Position numbers and translations under genes: made by a program. DNA of 34,090 bases. Source: Candidatus Zixiibacteriota bacterium (GTDB taxonomy: Bacteria; Zixibacteria; MSB-5A5; GN15; JAAZOE01). A model generated the notes under the pieces. That model worked only from the letters and a program-made list of their open reading frames with translations. It had not been told where the DNA came from and ran no database searches. The stretch lies in assembly GCA_036480375.1 (NCBI GenBank), contig JAZGGI010000017.1:1-34090 (forward strand), in the 5' to 3' direction. Below are positions 22,907 through 32,800 of this stretch, piece by piece; within the stretch, counting starts at the first letter, position 1, and each line of letters starts with the position of its first letter.

Positions 22907-24142
22907 CTACTCCGATTCACATTCTTCAAAAGCGTAAAAGTAATTGTTCCCCCGCGAATCAACGCGCAACATCTTGAACAATCTGCCTTCTTCTTCGCTG
23001 GCCGGTAAAATTTTCTGATAGAGCAAACTAGTAACGGTTGAGAAATATCCGGTTTCCGTTCCGTTATGACGTTCGAATACTTTGGCCGGCAGCGGTTCGC
23101 CAACTACCTCGCCAATTATAACGTCATATGGCGCGACCGTCAATTCACCGCTGGCGCGGAATGACATTCTGTATGTCCCTTGCTTGGAAATATCAACGGT
23201 TTGTGTTAAATGTACCGGTCCCTGAACTAATAGATAATCATAAGGACCGGATAAACAAAACGGTTTGGGAATAACCTGTCCAAAATTAATCACAAAATCC
23301 TGATTACGGGAATCGGCCTGCCAATCAACTTTATTGGCTAAATTAAAGATCATCGCCTCACCGTCAGTTGCTATCGGAACATCTTCAGTGACATCACCAG
23401 CTTGACCGGTAACGAGCATTTGCAGTTCTATAGGCAATTCATTATAGATCACAGCCGGAATTGTGCGATATGAAGGCGTTGGATTAATGGGTCCGGAAGG
23501 CATCATCGGCAGAGTCTCATCCAGAAGCTGACTGCGCATAAAATCGCCAGTCACGAATTGCTCGGCCAGTTCCCAGCTTAACACCTGATGATCGGTCGTA
23601 CCGGGGATAAGAACTTCAAAATGACAATTAGCGACCGTCCAGTTACCCATCTTAAAAAGGCGCAAATGAAACCGGGCGGTTTGAAAATCACCGCATTCTA
23701 ATTGAATTACTCCCGGAGTCCATCCGTCCGCTTCGCAATAGCTCGCCTGAACGTCTCCGATAGCATCAGTCCATCGGCAATTAAACGGGGGCTGATCGGG
23801 CATGCCGAGAGCCGTACGGTCACCGTCGAGAGACATCAAGGCCGCCATGATATTCCGCGGATCGGCTTCGCCGACAAAAATCAGGTTGATAGGATCGTGG
23901 CCCTGACTGGTGAATTCACTTCCGGTGAATGGCCAGAGAGTCAATGACTCTGAACCGAGTCCAACTGTAACGAGCGGGTCGGGCGCGGGATATGATTCAT
24001 AATTATAGGCGGCGGCTTTGAGACGGGCCGCTTCCTGCTCAATCGAATCTTCGGTTGCGGGTACCGGCTCTACTCCGATTTCACATCCGACGATAAGCAA
24101 AAACATGGAAAGTGTGATTAGAATTGTGATTGCTCGATACAT
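22907..24142 (-). CDS. Lipoprotein, LssY-C-like region, first gene of the sigma-54-type cluster
   Basis: A 411-residue protein with GGAGG seven bases before ATG 24142 and lipobox LIVGC (Cys20). An acidic, Ala-rich stretch follows. Residues about 83-215 contain DPINLIFVGEADPRNIMAAL, then FHLRLFKMGNWTVANCHFEVLIPG and HQVLSWELAEQFV. The order resembles the LssY_C domain ('DPxNxxxxG...', 'HHxRxF...', 'WxxAE') but the match is loose. The last 150 residues are beta-rich (for example TYRMSFRASGELTVAPYDVIIGEVVGEP). No enzymatic motif is evident. It is the gene nearest the -24/-12 promoter at 24222-24238, so its expression should depend on sigma-54 and the divergent activator. Confidence 0.8.
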   Translation of the reverse strand: MYRAITILITLSMFLLIVGCEIGVEPVPATEDSIEQEAARLKAAAYNYESYPAPDPLVTVGLGSESLTLWPFTGSEFTSQGHDPINLIFVGEADPRNIMAALMSLDGDRTALGMPDQPPFNCRWTDAIGDVQASYCEADGWTPGVIQLECGDFQTARFHLRLFKMGNWTVANCHFEVLIPGTTDHQVLSWELAEQFVTGDFMRSQLLDETLPMMPSGPINPTPSYRTIPAVIYNELPIELQMLVTGQAGDVTEDVPIATDGEAMIFNLANKVDWQADSRNQDFVINFGQVIPKPFCLSGPYDYLLVQGPVHLTQTVDISKQGTYRMSFRASGELTVAPYDVIIGEVVGEPLPAKVFERHNGTETGYFSTVTSLLYQKILPASEEEGRLFKMLRVDSRGNNYFYAFEECESE

Positions 24143-24154
24143 AATTTTCCTCCC

Positions 24155-24261
24155 TGCATCAAACTTTTTGATTTGTTACCTGTTTTGTTTTCCAAAGAAC
24201 GTGCGAACTACTCGTTGCTTTTGCAAGACCGATGCCAAAACTCAAATGGGACTTTGATGCA
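24155..24261. promoter_or_regulatory. TTTGAT inverted repeats around the sigma-54-type promoter
   Basis: TGCATCAAA (24155-24163) is the exact inverse of TTTGATGCA (24253-24261); the pair brackets the -24/-12 element. ATCAAA-CTT-TTTGAT (24158-24172) adds a small palindrome sharing the left arm. Candidate operator or activator sites for the neighbouring regulator; activator sites usually lie 80-200 bases upstream, so the fit is imperfect. Confidence 0.4.
24222..24238 (-). promoter_or_regulatory. Sigma-54-type -24/-12 promoter
   Basis: On the minus strand TTGGCATCGGTCTTGCA (24238-24222) matches the consensus TTGGCACG-N4-TTGCA at all but two positions, with the invariant GG and GC exactly 12 bases apart. 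Transcription would begin near 24211, about 70 bases before the lipoprotein ATG at 24142. A sigma-54 activator gene is divergent and adjacent. Confidence 0.8.
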
Positions 24262-24454
24262 CGGCAAGTTGTTATGATTTAATTGGTTGTGGATGTGAAT
24301 CAAAAAACGGGTTCGGTTGTCTTAATGAGTATAAAGTAATCACTCACTTTTCAAATGTAAAGAACTTTTGGCTTGAAAAAGACTAATCAATTATCAATCA
24401 ACGAATTGAAATCAAGAACGCAAATGGTAGAAAGTAACCATCGGGGAATATGGT

Positions 24455-24483
24455 TTGACCTGTCGATATTGAAAGTCTATATT
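24455..24483 (+). promoter_or_regulatory. Sigma-70-like promoter of the activator gene
   Basis: TTGACC (24455-24460), a 17-base spacer and TATATT (24478-24483). The predicted start is near 24490, followed by GGAGG and the ATG at 24512. The rest of the 24143-24511 intergenic space holds the divergent sigma-54-type element and inverted repeats, and no small gene that I can support. Confidence 0.7.
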
Positions 24484-24511
24484 AGTCTGTGCTCTCTTAG
24501 TGGAGGCTATC

Positions 24512-26101
24512 ATGCCCGATAATGAAGAATCAAAAAGCTTGCAATCCGCGTTCGATGAACTGAAATGTATTAATCGAACAATGGATAAAATTTGCCGGGT
24601 TTCTGAGATCAATCATATCATGTCGATTATTATCGATGAGCTCATAAATTTGACCGACGCTGATGAAGGTGTGGTCAATCTATTGGCGGAAGAAAAACTC
24701 AGCGCCGATCCCGATACGGTAGTGCGAGCGGGAGACTCCGAAAATCCGGACGATTCTTTTAAGGTACCGGATTTAATCGCCGGATGGGTCATAAGAAATA
24801 AGCGAATATTTTTATCGGAAAATATCGAGACCGATGCAAGGGTTACCGGCTTATCTTCTTCTGGCGGTCGGCATATTTCCGTTCTTTGCTGTCCAATGGT
24901 TACACGGGGGAAAATCATCGGATTGACGACCCTGGTTAAGGGTAAAGATAAATCTCCTTTTTCGGATGACAACAGCCGCGTCACCGGAATCATCACATCT
25001 CAAACAGCTCAGATTCTCAGTAACGCCATCCTTTTAAAAGAATTGGCGGCCAAAACCAAACTTTTAGAAATATCCCGGAAAAAGTTACATGATGAAAACA
25101 TTCGTTTGAGCGCGGAATTGAAATCGAATTTTGGTTTTGAAAACATCATCAGTAAATCATCCGGAATGAAAAAGGTATTGACGATGGCGTCAAAAGTTGC
25201 TACCAATGATTCTCCGGTGTTAGTTACCGGACCAACCGGAACGGGAAAAGAGCTCATCGCCCAGGCTATACATTATAACAGCAATCGTAGGGACAAAGCA
25301 TTTGTCGTCAAAAACTGCGGCGTTAAAACAGAATCGCTTCTTGAGGCTGAATTATTCGGATATGTTAAGGGAGCTTTTACGGGAGCTGACCGAGATAAAC
25401 CCGGCCTGTTTCGCGAAGCGGATGGCGGCACAATATTATTAGACGAAGTCGGTGAAGCCCCTTTAACGACTCAGGTCGCCATTTTACGGGTTCTGGAGAA
25501 CGGTGAAATCAGGCCGGTCGGGGCTTCAAAAACCGAAACAGTAAACGTCAGGGTGATATCAGCCACTAATCGGGATTTGAGTGAAGAAATCGAAAAAGGT
25601 GATTTCCGCCGCGATTTATTTTACAGGTTAAATACCTTCACGATTGAACTTCCTCCCCTGTCGCATCGCCGTGACGATATTCCCCTTCTGGTTCATTATT
25701 TCATGAGGAAATTAAAGGAAAAATTATCTCTGAATGAACCGTCGATTACTCAGGAAACTCTCGACGCCCTTATAAAGTACAGTTGGCCGGGTAATGTCAG
25801 ACAACTCGAAAACGAAATTGAACGGGCGTTGGTATTAGGTGATAGCGACGGGAAAATTGATATTAAACATCTTTCTCCCGAAATTTTAAAACGAGATGCC
25901 ACCAACACATCTTATAATGATTATCGAGGACCGCTTAAAAATCTAATTGAGGATATCGAGCGCAGCGTAATCACAGCGACATTGGTCGAAAACGATGGAA
26001 ATATTTTAAGGACATCCAAAATACTTGACCTGACCCGCAAAGGATTAAAAGATAAAATGGCACGATACGGAATATCTACTCGGGATGATCACAAATCCTG
26101 A
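24512..26101 (+). CDS. GAF-domain sigma-54-dependent transcriptional activator
   Basis: The ATG at 24512 lies five bases after TGGAGG; an upstream GTG at 24500 would contain that site. The 529-residue protein has a GAF sensor domain (about 16-175), a coiled linker, and a sigma-54 AAA+ domain with Walker A GPTGTGKE (about 240-247), the sigma-54 contact loop GAFTGA (287-292), Walker B ILLDEVGEA and SWPGNVRQLEN. A C-terminal Fis-type HTH is present (NILRTSKILDLTRKGLKDKM). There is no receiver domain, so it probably responds to a small ligand or protein through GAF rather than to a histidine kinase. It stands divergent to a gene run with a -24/-12 promoter, the obvious target. It converges with the kinase gene, with an 11-base gap. 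Confidence 0.95.
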   Translation: MPDNEESKSLQSAFDELKCINRTMDKICRVSEINHIMSIIIDELINLTDADEGVVNLLAEEKLSADPDTVVRAGDSENPDDSFKVPDLIAGWVIRNKRIFLSENIETDARVTGLSSSGGRHISVLCCPMVTRGKIIGLTTLVKGKDKSPFSDDNSRVTGIITSQTAQILSNAILLKELAAKTKLLEISRKKLHDENIRLSAELKSNFGFENIISKSSGMKKVLTMASKVATNDSPVLVTGPTGTGKELIAQAIHYNSNRRDKAFVVKNCGVKTESLLEAELFGYVKGAFTGADRDKPGLFREADGGTILLDEVGEAPLTTQVAILRVLENGEIRPVGASKTETVNVRVISATNRDLSEEIEKGDFRRDLFYRLNTFTIELPPLSHRRDDIPLLVHYFMRKLKEKLSLNEPSITQETLDALIKYSWPGNVRQLENEIERALVLGDSDGKIDIKHLSPEILKRDATNTSYNDYRGPLKNLIEDIERSVITATLVENDGNILRTSKILDLTRKGLKDKMARYGISTRDDHKS

Positions 26102-26112
26102 TAAATTTCATT

Positions 26113-28725
26113 CTATTCTGATTCAGAAATAATTATCTTAAAACGGGGATGATTTTCGAGGGGTTTCCATAAGGGATCAATTTTCAAATATGGCCTGGAG
26201 ACAAATCCGGGAATTGTCAAAAGATGTTCGAGTCGCTCGACAGCGACGTCATACTCTTCAAAAATCACCAGAATTTCCGCCATATTCACAACCAGGAATA
26301 GCGCGTCAAATGCGTCCTTTGATGTCGGTAAAAGTTCAAGCGCCATCTGACCGTGGTACAAGGCGCTGTCTTTTTGTCTCAACGCGCCGTAGGCCATGCT
26401 TAGTTGGCTATGATAGCGGGCATCGAATCCGGCGCCGTTTTCTTTCTGTGCCAATAGAATCAGAGCCGAATCAGCAAATTGCTTTTCCGTTTCATATTGT
26501 TCAAGAAGCCTGTATATCCGGGCTTGGTGCAGATAGAATGCAACCGCATCGGTTCCGGGCTGAGTCTTTTCCAATATTTTGCCCAAATTCGGTTCAACCA
26601 ATCTCAGCAACCACCAGTAATACTGCGAGCGAGACATATCCACACGATGAGCCGATTTGCTAAGTTCAATTTTCGCTTTTTCCGCATCTCCATTAGAAAA
26701 AATATCCAACCAGGCTTTGTAAATGCACGGCAGGGGCCAATCGGGAGCCAGGGCACCCGCTTTTTCCAAATATACCCGGGCTTCGTCATAATTACGGATA
26801 AGCCCGAGTGTTAAACCAATATCGAAGGCTTTGAGATTTGAAAGCGGATCGAGCTCAAATGATTTTTTGAAATTATTAATCGCTTCTTCGAATTGGCCTT
26901 GACGTCTTTGAACCGCTCCAAGCGAACTATAGGCGTCGGCCTGATTGGGCAACTTTTGAATGACCATGGCGAACGCCTGTATGGCTCGGCCGTAAACCAT
27001 ATCGCAATGATAATAAATATACCCCATAGCCAGATGCGCTTCGGGAAGAGCCGGTTGTAATTCCAAAGCACGGGATGCCGCCTCGCGGGCTTTGCCGCAG
27101 CGCTCTTCGGTGCGGTCATACCCTTCCCAAAAAAGACTTTCGTGTCCCCGAGAAAGCATGGCATGGGCCAGCGAAAATTCCGGGTCAAGTTCAACCGCTT
27201 TTTGATACATTTGCGTCGCGATTAATATATCGTCGTGGTCCCAACTACGATGGAAGTAATCATTACCCCTCAGATAGTAATCATAAGCTTCTATATTATG
27301 TGTGGGAATTTCCTTGAGAGCATCCTGTCCGGATTCATGCATCACAATATTTAAAGTTTTCGCGACGTTTTCCGCTATATCAATCTGAACCGAAAATATA
27401 TCTGTCAGAGTGTGAAAATACCGTCCGGCCCAGATATGAGTATCATCTTCAACCTTAATCAGTTGAGGAATTATCCGTACCCGCAGGCTTTCCTCATATT
27501 GTTCCCAGCGAATAGTCCCAATCAGTAAATAATCTACTTTTAATTCTTTGCCAATGCTGCTAATTGATTGATCCGAATCCTTAAACCGCATGGCGCTTGT
27601 ACGGGAAACGACCTTAAGTCCCTGAATCGTTGCCAGTCTGGCGGTAATCTCATCGGTTATGCCGTCGGCAAAATATTGATGGGAGGGATCGCCCAGGTTC
27701 TCAAACGGCAAGACCGCGATTTTTTTGGAACCCATTGCCATATCTGTCGCCTTCTGATCGCCAATAATATAAATAATTGCCGAAATGGCTATAACAACGG
27801 CGAGTAAAAGGTAGCCAATCCTGATATTTTTATTACTGATTTTTATATCCAACTCGCGAGTTGAATCCAATTCAAAATGACCTTCCTCTTTCAGCGCGGA
27901 GACGACATCGCTTGCGTTCTCGAATCGTTCCTCCGGGTTCTTTTTCAGCAATTTATCGATTGTATCTATCAGATGCGGCGGAACATCGTCTCGGAGTTCA
28001 GTGATTGCTTTCGGGGTTTCATTGACTATGGAATAAATAACAGAGGCTTCGTAATCACCCTGAAACGGCCGTACTCCCGTGACCATCTCATATAAAACCA
28101 CGCCCAGAGAAAATAAATCGGATGAGCCCGATATATCCCCGCCCGTTACCTGTTCCGGAGACATATAGCTGATGGTGCCCATCGTCGAGCCGGCTCCGGA
28201 GAGCGTCGTTTCCCCGACGGCATGTACCAGCCCGAAATCAACGATTTTAATCCTCCCCTGCGCATCAATTAGAATATTTGAAGGTTTAATATCGCGATGA
28301 ACCAGACCCTTCTCATGCGCTTCAGAAAGTGCGCGGCATACCTGGCTGGCAATGTCGAATATTTTATCAAAGGCAAGAGATTTATCCTTAATATATTCTT
28401 TGAGCGACTCACTCTCAACATATTCCATGGCAATAAAAGGCCGTCCTTTGAATTCATTGACTTCATGCACGGTTATAATGTTGGGATGACTCAGAGAGGC
28501 GGCGGCTCGGGCCTCTCGTAAAAATCTTTCTTTGAATGTTGAATCCGTTACAAATTGGCGAGAGAGAAATTTAAGAGCCACCCGGCGATTCAGCTTTTCA
28601 TCTTCGGCCAGATAAACGTCGCCCATCCCTCCGGATCCGATTTTGGAGACAATACGATAATTCCCTAATTCGGTTCCCGGGCGAAAATCTTCGCCGTCAT
28701 TCTGGCTCATGTGCAAATCCGACAT
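26113..28725 (-). CDS. Ser/Thr protein kinase with TolB-like and TPR domains
   Basis: ATG 28725 is preferred (GAGGG eight bases upstream); ATG 28731 would leave only two bases. The 870-residue protein has an active-looking Hanks kinase domain (about 20-285): GSGGMG loop, Lys52 in VALKFL, HRDIKPSN (His143-Asp145), DFG, and MSPEQ. A TM helix lies at about 303-323. Then comes a TolB/FlgO-like domain (KKIAVLPFENLGDPSHQYFADGITDEI) and a series of TPR repeats to the end (AIQAFAMVIQKLPNQADAYSSLGAVQRRQGQFEEAINNF). The second half would face the periplasm if the kinase is cytoplasmic. Targets are unknown. A promoter-like element is at 28789-28816. Confidence 0.92.
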   Translation of the reverse strand: MSDLHMSQNDGEDFRPGTELGNYRIVSKIGSGGMGDVYLAEDEKLNRRVALKFLSRQFVTDSTFKERFLREARAAASLSHPNIITVHEVNEFKGRPFIAMEYVESESLKEYIKDKSLAFDKIFDIASQVCRALSEAHEKGLVHRDIKPSNILIDAQGRIKIVDFGLVHAVGETTLSGAGSTMGTISYMSPEQVTGGDISGSSDLFSLGVVLYEMVTGVRPFQGDYEASVIYSIVNETPKAITELRDDVPPHLIDTIDKLLKKNPEERFENASDVVSALKEEGHFELDSTRELDIKISNKNIRIGYLLLAVVIAISAIIYIIGDQKATDMAMGSKKIAVLPFENLGDPSHQYFADGITDEITARLATIQGLKVVSRTSAMRFKDSDQSISSIGKELKVDYLLIGTIRWEQYEESLRVRIIPQLIKVEDDTHIWAGRYFHTLTDIFSVQIDIAENVAKTLNIVMHESGQDALKEIPTHNIEAYDYYLRGNDYFHRSWDHDDILIATQMYQKAVELDPEFSLAHAMLSRGHESLFWEGYDRTEERCGKAREAASRALELQPALPEAHLAMGYIYYHCDMVYGRAIQAFAMVIQKLPNQADAYSSLGAVQRRQGQFEEAINNFKKSFELDPLSNLKAFDIGLTLGLIRNYDEARVYLEKAGALAPDWPLPCIYKAWLDIFSNGDAEKAKIELSKSAHRVDMSRSQYYWWLLRLVEPNLGKILEKTQPGTDAVAFYLHQARIYRLLEQYETEKQFADSALILLAQKENGAGFDARYHSQLSMAYGALRQKDSALYHGQMALELLPTSKDAFDALFLVVNMAEILVIFEEYDVAVERLEHLLTIPGFVSRPYLKIDPLWKPLENHPRFKIIISESE

Positions 28726-28788
28726 ATGCATTCCCTCGGTTAAACAGACAATTAAAGATAATGAAGTTATCTTCAGGATGTAAAGTCT

Positions 28789-28816
28789 AATATATGATTT
28801 GAAAGTGGATTTGCAA
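28789..28816 (-). promoter_or_regulatory. Possible sigma-70-like promoter of the kinase gene
   Basis: On the minus strand TTGCAA (28816-28811), a 16-base spacer and TATATT (28794-28789), about 60 bases upstream of the kinase start at 28725. Confidence 0.4.
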
Positions 28817-28902
28817 ATATCATATTTGACATGATTTATCTTGTTCCAAAATCTTTTGCCCCTTATCTTTTTGCCATATTGATAATTGGAGAAAACGATA
28901 TA

Positions 28903-29298
28903 TTGAAATCAATTTCGGTTCCCACATCATCGACTTGTGAATTTATTGATATCACATCCCAGGTTCAAAACATCGTCACCGAGTCAAATATAAAAAATGG
29001 TGTTGTCACCATGTATGTAGCTCATACCACCGCCGGGATCACCATAAATGAAAATGCCGACCCGGATGTCAAACGCGACATCCTGACGCATCTTGATAAA
29101 TTAATTCCTCAGGCAGGAAATTATCGGCATGGCGAGGGAAATTCACCGGCACATATTAAGGCGAGCCTGATGGGCTCATCGGCGTCGGTAATTATAAACA
29201 ATGGTAAATTGATGCTGGGCACGTGGCAGGATATATACTTTTGCGAATTTGACGGCCCCCGGACACGAAAAGTCTGGGTTAAGATAATTGAGGGATAG
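28903..29298 (+). CDS. YjbQ/UPF0047-family protein
   Basis: The TTG at 28903 has GGAGA ten bases upstream and yields MKSISVPTSSTCEFIDITSQV, the usual start of this family; an ATG at 28831 would add 24 atypical residues beginning just at a TTGACA box (28826-28831). The 131-residue product has VVTMYVAHTTAGITINENADPDV, GNSPAHIKASLMG and GTWQDIYFCEFDGPR, all characteristic. E. coli YjbQ has thiamine-phosphate synthase activity in vitro when overproduced; the physiological role is unsettled. rlmH follows without a gap. Confidence 0.93.
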   Translation: MKSISVPTSSTCEFIDITSQVQNIVTESNIKNGVVTMYVAHTTAGITINENADPDVKRDILTHLDKLIPQAGNYRHGEGNSPAHIKASLMGSSASVIINNGKLMLGTWQDIYFCEFDGPRTRKVWVKIIEG

Positions 29299-29769
29299 AT
29301 GCTGAAAATTCACATTATAACAGTTGGGCGGGATAAGGATAGCTGGGTCAATGATGCCATCGATCATTATTCGAAGTTGATTAAAAAATACGCCCGCCTG
29401 GAATTTTCGATTATAGCCGAAGATAAGTATAATTCGTCAACAGATATACTTAAGGCCAAAATCAGAGAGGGTGAACGAATTATATCGCGCTTGAAGAACG
29501 GTTTTATAATCGTTCTCGATCTCAAAGGTCAGGTTTTGAATACAATGGAATTGGCTGAAAAGATATCTCAATGGCAAAATCAATCAATTTCAACATTAGA
29601 ATTTATTATCGGAGGACCATTTGGACTTTCGGATGATATTTTACGCAAGGCTGATTATATCCTGAACATGTCGTCACTAACGATGTCTCATCAAATCATT
29701 AGATTGGTGTTGCTTGAGCAATTATACCGGGTCTTAAATATCAACGCCGGCGGCAGTTATCATAAATAG
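29299..29769 (+). CDS. rlmH: 23S rRNA pseudouridine-1915 N3-methyltransferase RlmH
   Basis: A 156-residue protein of the SPOUT family. Signatures: LKIHIITVGRDKDSWVNDAI at the start, IIVLDLKGQ, the SAM-binding knot FIIGGPFGLSDDI, and the C-terminal LTMSHQIIRLVLLEQLYRVLNIN ending in GGSYHK. The length matches E. coli RlmH. It methylates pseudouridine 1915 in helix 69 of 23S rRNA on the 70S ribosome. The ATG immediately follows the TAG of the YjbQ gene, so the two are translated from one message. Confidence 0.96.
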   Translation: MLKIHIITVGRDKDSWVNDAIDHYSKLIKKYARLEFSIIAEDKYNSSTDILKAKIREGERIISRLKNGFIIVLDLKGQVLNTMELAEKISQWQNQSISTLEFIIGGPFGLSDDILRKADYILNMSSLTMSHQIIRLVLLEQLYRVLNINAGGSYHK

Positions 29770-29784
29770 ACTAAGATATTATAT

Positions 29785-29817
29785 TAAAAAAGCAAAGCCC
29801 GCCTTAACAGACGGGCT
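29785..29817 (-). terminator. Intrinsic terminator of the large secreted-protein gene
   Basis: On the minus strand AGCCCG (29817-29812), a ten-base loop and CGGGCT (29801-29796) are followed by TTGCTTTTTT (to about 29785). It is 31 bases after the stop at 29848. It may also end rlmH transcription from the other side. Confidence 0.8.
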
Positions 29818-29847
29818 CCGCATTGAGATGGGGTGTTTTTCGCTTCT

Positions 29848-32800
29848 TTATTTCAAAAGCACCATTTTTCGAATTTCCTGACTGCCCGCAGCGGAAGCTT
29901 TGTATAAGTATATGCCTGATGAAACTGAGGCTCCATGCGAATCGGTGCCGTCCCACTCGAAATGATGCTGTCCGGCCTGACCGTACCCGGTCCAGGTTTT
30001 TATCGCCTGTCCGGTAACGTTATAAATTATTACCTCATAATCGGACGCTTCCGGCATGGTTAGCGTAAACGAGGTGCGCGGATTAAACGGATTGGGATAA
30101 TTTTGCGACAGGGCCAACTTGTTCGGTAGAGCCTGATTATCTATTAACGCCATCATCGCATTGGCGTAATAATCAGCTATTTCAACATCGATGAGCTTGA
30201 GCTCGACACCTTCTGGCACGGTTATACTCACCAGTTCAGATTCTCCGGCTTCAATCATATGTCCCGCCTGCAGGCTATAGAGCAGAACTCTGAATTCACC
30301 ATAATCATTAAACCCGGTCAGCATACTCATGCTTTCGGCCTTATTGATGACTTCCGGCTCGGCAAAAGAATCTCCCTGATAGGAAAAGACCAGTAAGGCA
30401 GCGCCAATTGATTCGGGCGAATCGATGGAAACGGTGGAAATATTATCTTTTCGATTGAAAGTAACAGGCACCTCTATTTCAACCGCCGAAAATTTCGGCA
30501 TAGGCGAAATATCCCCAATGATAATTCTCACCAGGTGCACCAGGTCGGCAATTGTCAATGGAAGACCGTCGCCGTTGATATCGGACGCGGCGATTTGGGC
30601 CGGAGGAGAAATTCGGAAGGCTTTCAGCCCGCTGATAAAGAAGTTGGTGTATAAAACAGCGTCAGCGATTTCGTAGGCGATACCATTGAGATTGATATCT
30701 CCCCGGGCGTCAATCGAATCAGGATGGATAATGCAAAATTCGCCATTTTTGAAATCAATGCATCGAATCGGCGGATCTTTCAATCCTTTTACGCATTCAT
30801 CAGATGCGCCGATTCCGAAGGGACGTTCAAATTCGGGATAAACATCGTCGTTGGTTTCATCCCAGATAATATTTCCTTCACGGCTTATCACCAATTTATC
30901 CAGATAGAGATATTGCCCGGAAATATCCGAGAACGTATTATCTCCGCAATCAAACCAGAAGAAGCTGACAGGGACATTCTGGCCTCCGATATTTACATCG
31001 GAAGATACTTTGAACGTGACCGACGCCAACACACCGGCGGGGTAATATTGATCCTGCGGCGGATGCAACGGGCCGTTATTGACATCAGCGATAGCCACCA
31101 GCCTCAATAATCCTGAAGGACAGGTTCCTCCTATGCAGTTACCGTCTTTGCCATATCGATAGGTGAAAAATTCCCAGCCGTTGATAGCCGTGCCAAGATC
31201 GGCGGTTAAAAAGTATATCACGGTGGCATCGTAAGATAGCAAGATATCGAAGGCTGCCACATTTTCAATGGCATCGACGGTAACGTTAACCGTCGAGATC
31301 GCTCCATTGTTAACGCATTTGGGCGGACCTTCGATAGAGACATGGATACAGGTTTCGCAAATCGTCGCGGGATAGACCTTGATACAATATGTTTTATAGG
31401 ATTCGGAGCAGTCATCGGTGGCCTTGAATTTGAAACAGTATTCAACCGAATCATTCGCCGGAGGTACAAATGTCAGGGTTCCGCATCCCGAAATCGGATT
31501 AAAGGCAAACTCACCCAATCCCGAATCAAGCGCCAGGGTTACATCGCCGAAATCCGGATCGGTTACGCAGATATCCGATATTACAATTGGTTCCTCATCG
31601 GTAGGACAGCGAACGATTCCTTCGATATCGGGGAAGTCGATAACAGGCGGTTTGTCCGGAACGGCGTCGATCGGGATACTTATTCTAGCCGAGGCGTTGC
31701 AGGAGTCAACCGCGATTAAGTCGATCTGACAATGAATTTCTTTGCGAATCATCAGGCATAGTTGTTTGGTTTCTTCATTATAAGTAACACCCGGACATCC
31801 ACCTTCGGTATAAATGTCTTTCATATTGTCATCCGGATCGTCAACGCCAATGTCCAGACATAGATAGAGGCTGTCGCAGAATGTTTCCTGAGACGGCTTT
31901 ATATTGCCCGAGAAAATCGGCGGAGAGTTCAATTTTGTTTCAATGACAAAACTGCAGGTATCGGCACCGCATTCATTGGCGTCAATAATCATCAGCGTGT
32001 CGGTTCGATTTCCGTCGGCGAAATAGCAAATGGTATTACTTTCGGAAGAATAAACAAAGGTCTCGGGAACAATATTAATGTTGACACCGGGAATATTTTC
32101 AAGTTCCATACATTTCTGGCCCGGCTCGCAAATAAATAATATTGTATCATTGGGACATATCGCACGCGGCTGAGGTTTCTGTTCGATCACTATATCGAGG
32201 ATGACAACATCGGTCTCGCCACATTCATCCGTAACCGTAAAAGTTAAATTACACCCGCTAAAGGCGGACGGAGTCCAGTAGAAACTGCTGTCAATTTCAT
32301 TAAATGTAATTTCCTCGCCACAACTACTCACAGCGGTCAAAGAGACGACATTGTCGTCAATATCGGTGAGCATTACCGGAACATAGATTTCCTCGAGTTC
32401 ACAGGCGGTATTAGGATATGAACCCACGGCAAGCTTGGGAGGCGAGTTGAACGAGGCGGTTATCAAAGCAACATCGGCAGCCATGGCGCCGCAGTCATCA
32501 TACACCGCGATATTGATTTCATAATTTCCAGGAGCGTCCACATATAAGCAGACTTGCTGATTATCGGCATCATAGTGGGCAGGGGCTTCTACTTCAATTG
32601 AGTCAATCTCGCCGTCAACGTCACCAAATGTCACGGGAAGACAAATATCAGAGGCGTAGCAATTAAATACTGCTGTATCCTCAATTAAAACGGTCGGAAG
32701 TTCATTCATTGTTACGATAACAGTGGCCGTATCGAACGCTTCATTACCGCATTCATCTTTCGCCGAGACTATAATCTCATACACTCCCGGTTCAGCGGGA

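Noticed and set aside
24330-24420. A second -24/-12 promoter facing the activator gene (TGGCTTG near 24370)
   Set aside because: The matching GC at the required 12-base distance is absent.
28826-28854. TTGACA as the -35 of a promoter for the YjbQ-rlmH pair
   Set aside because: No acceptable -10 box lies 16-18 bases downstream, so it is not listed as a promoter.
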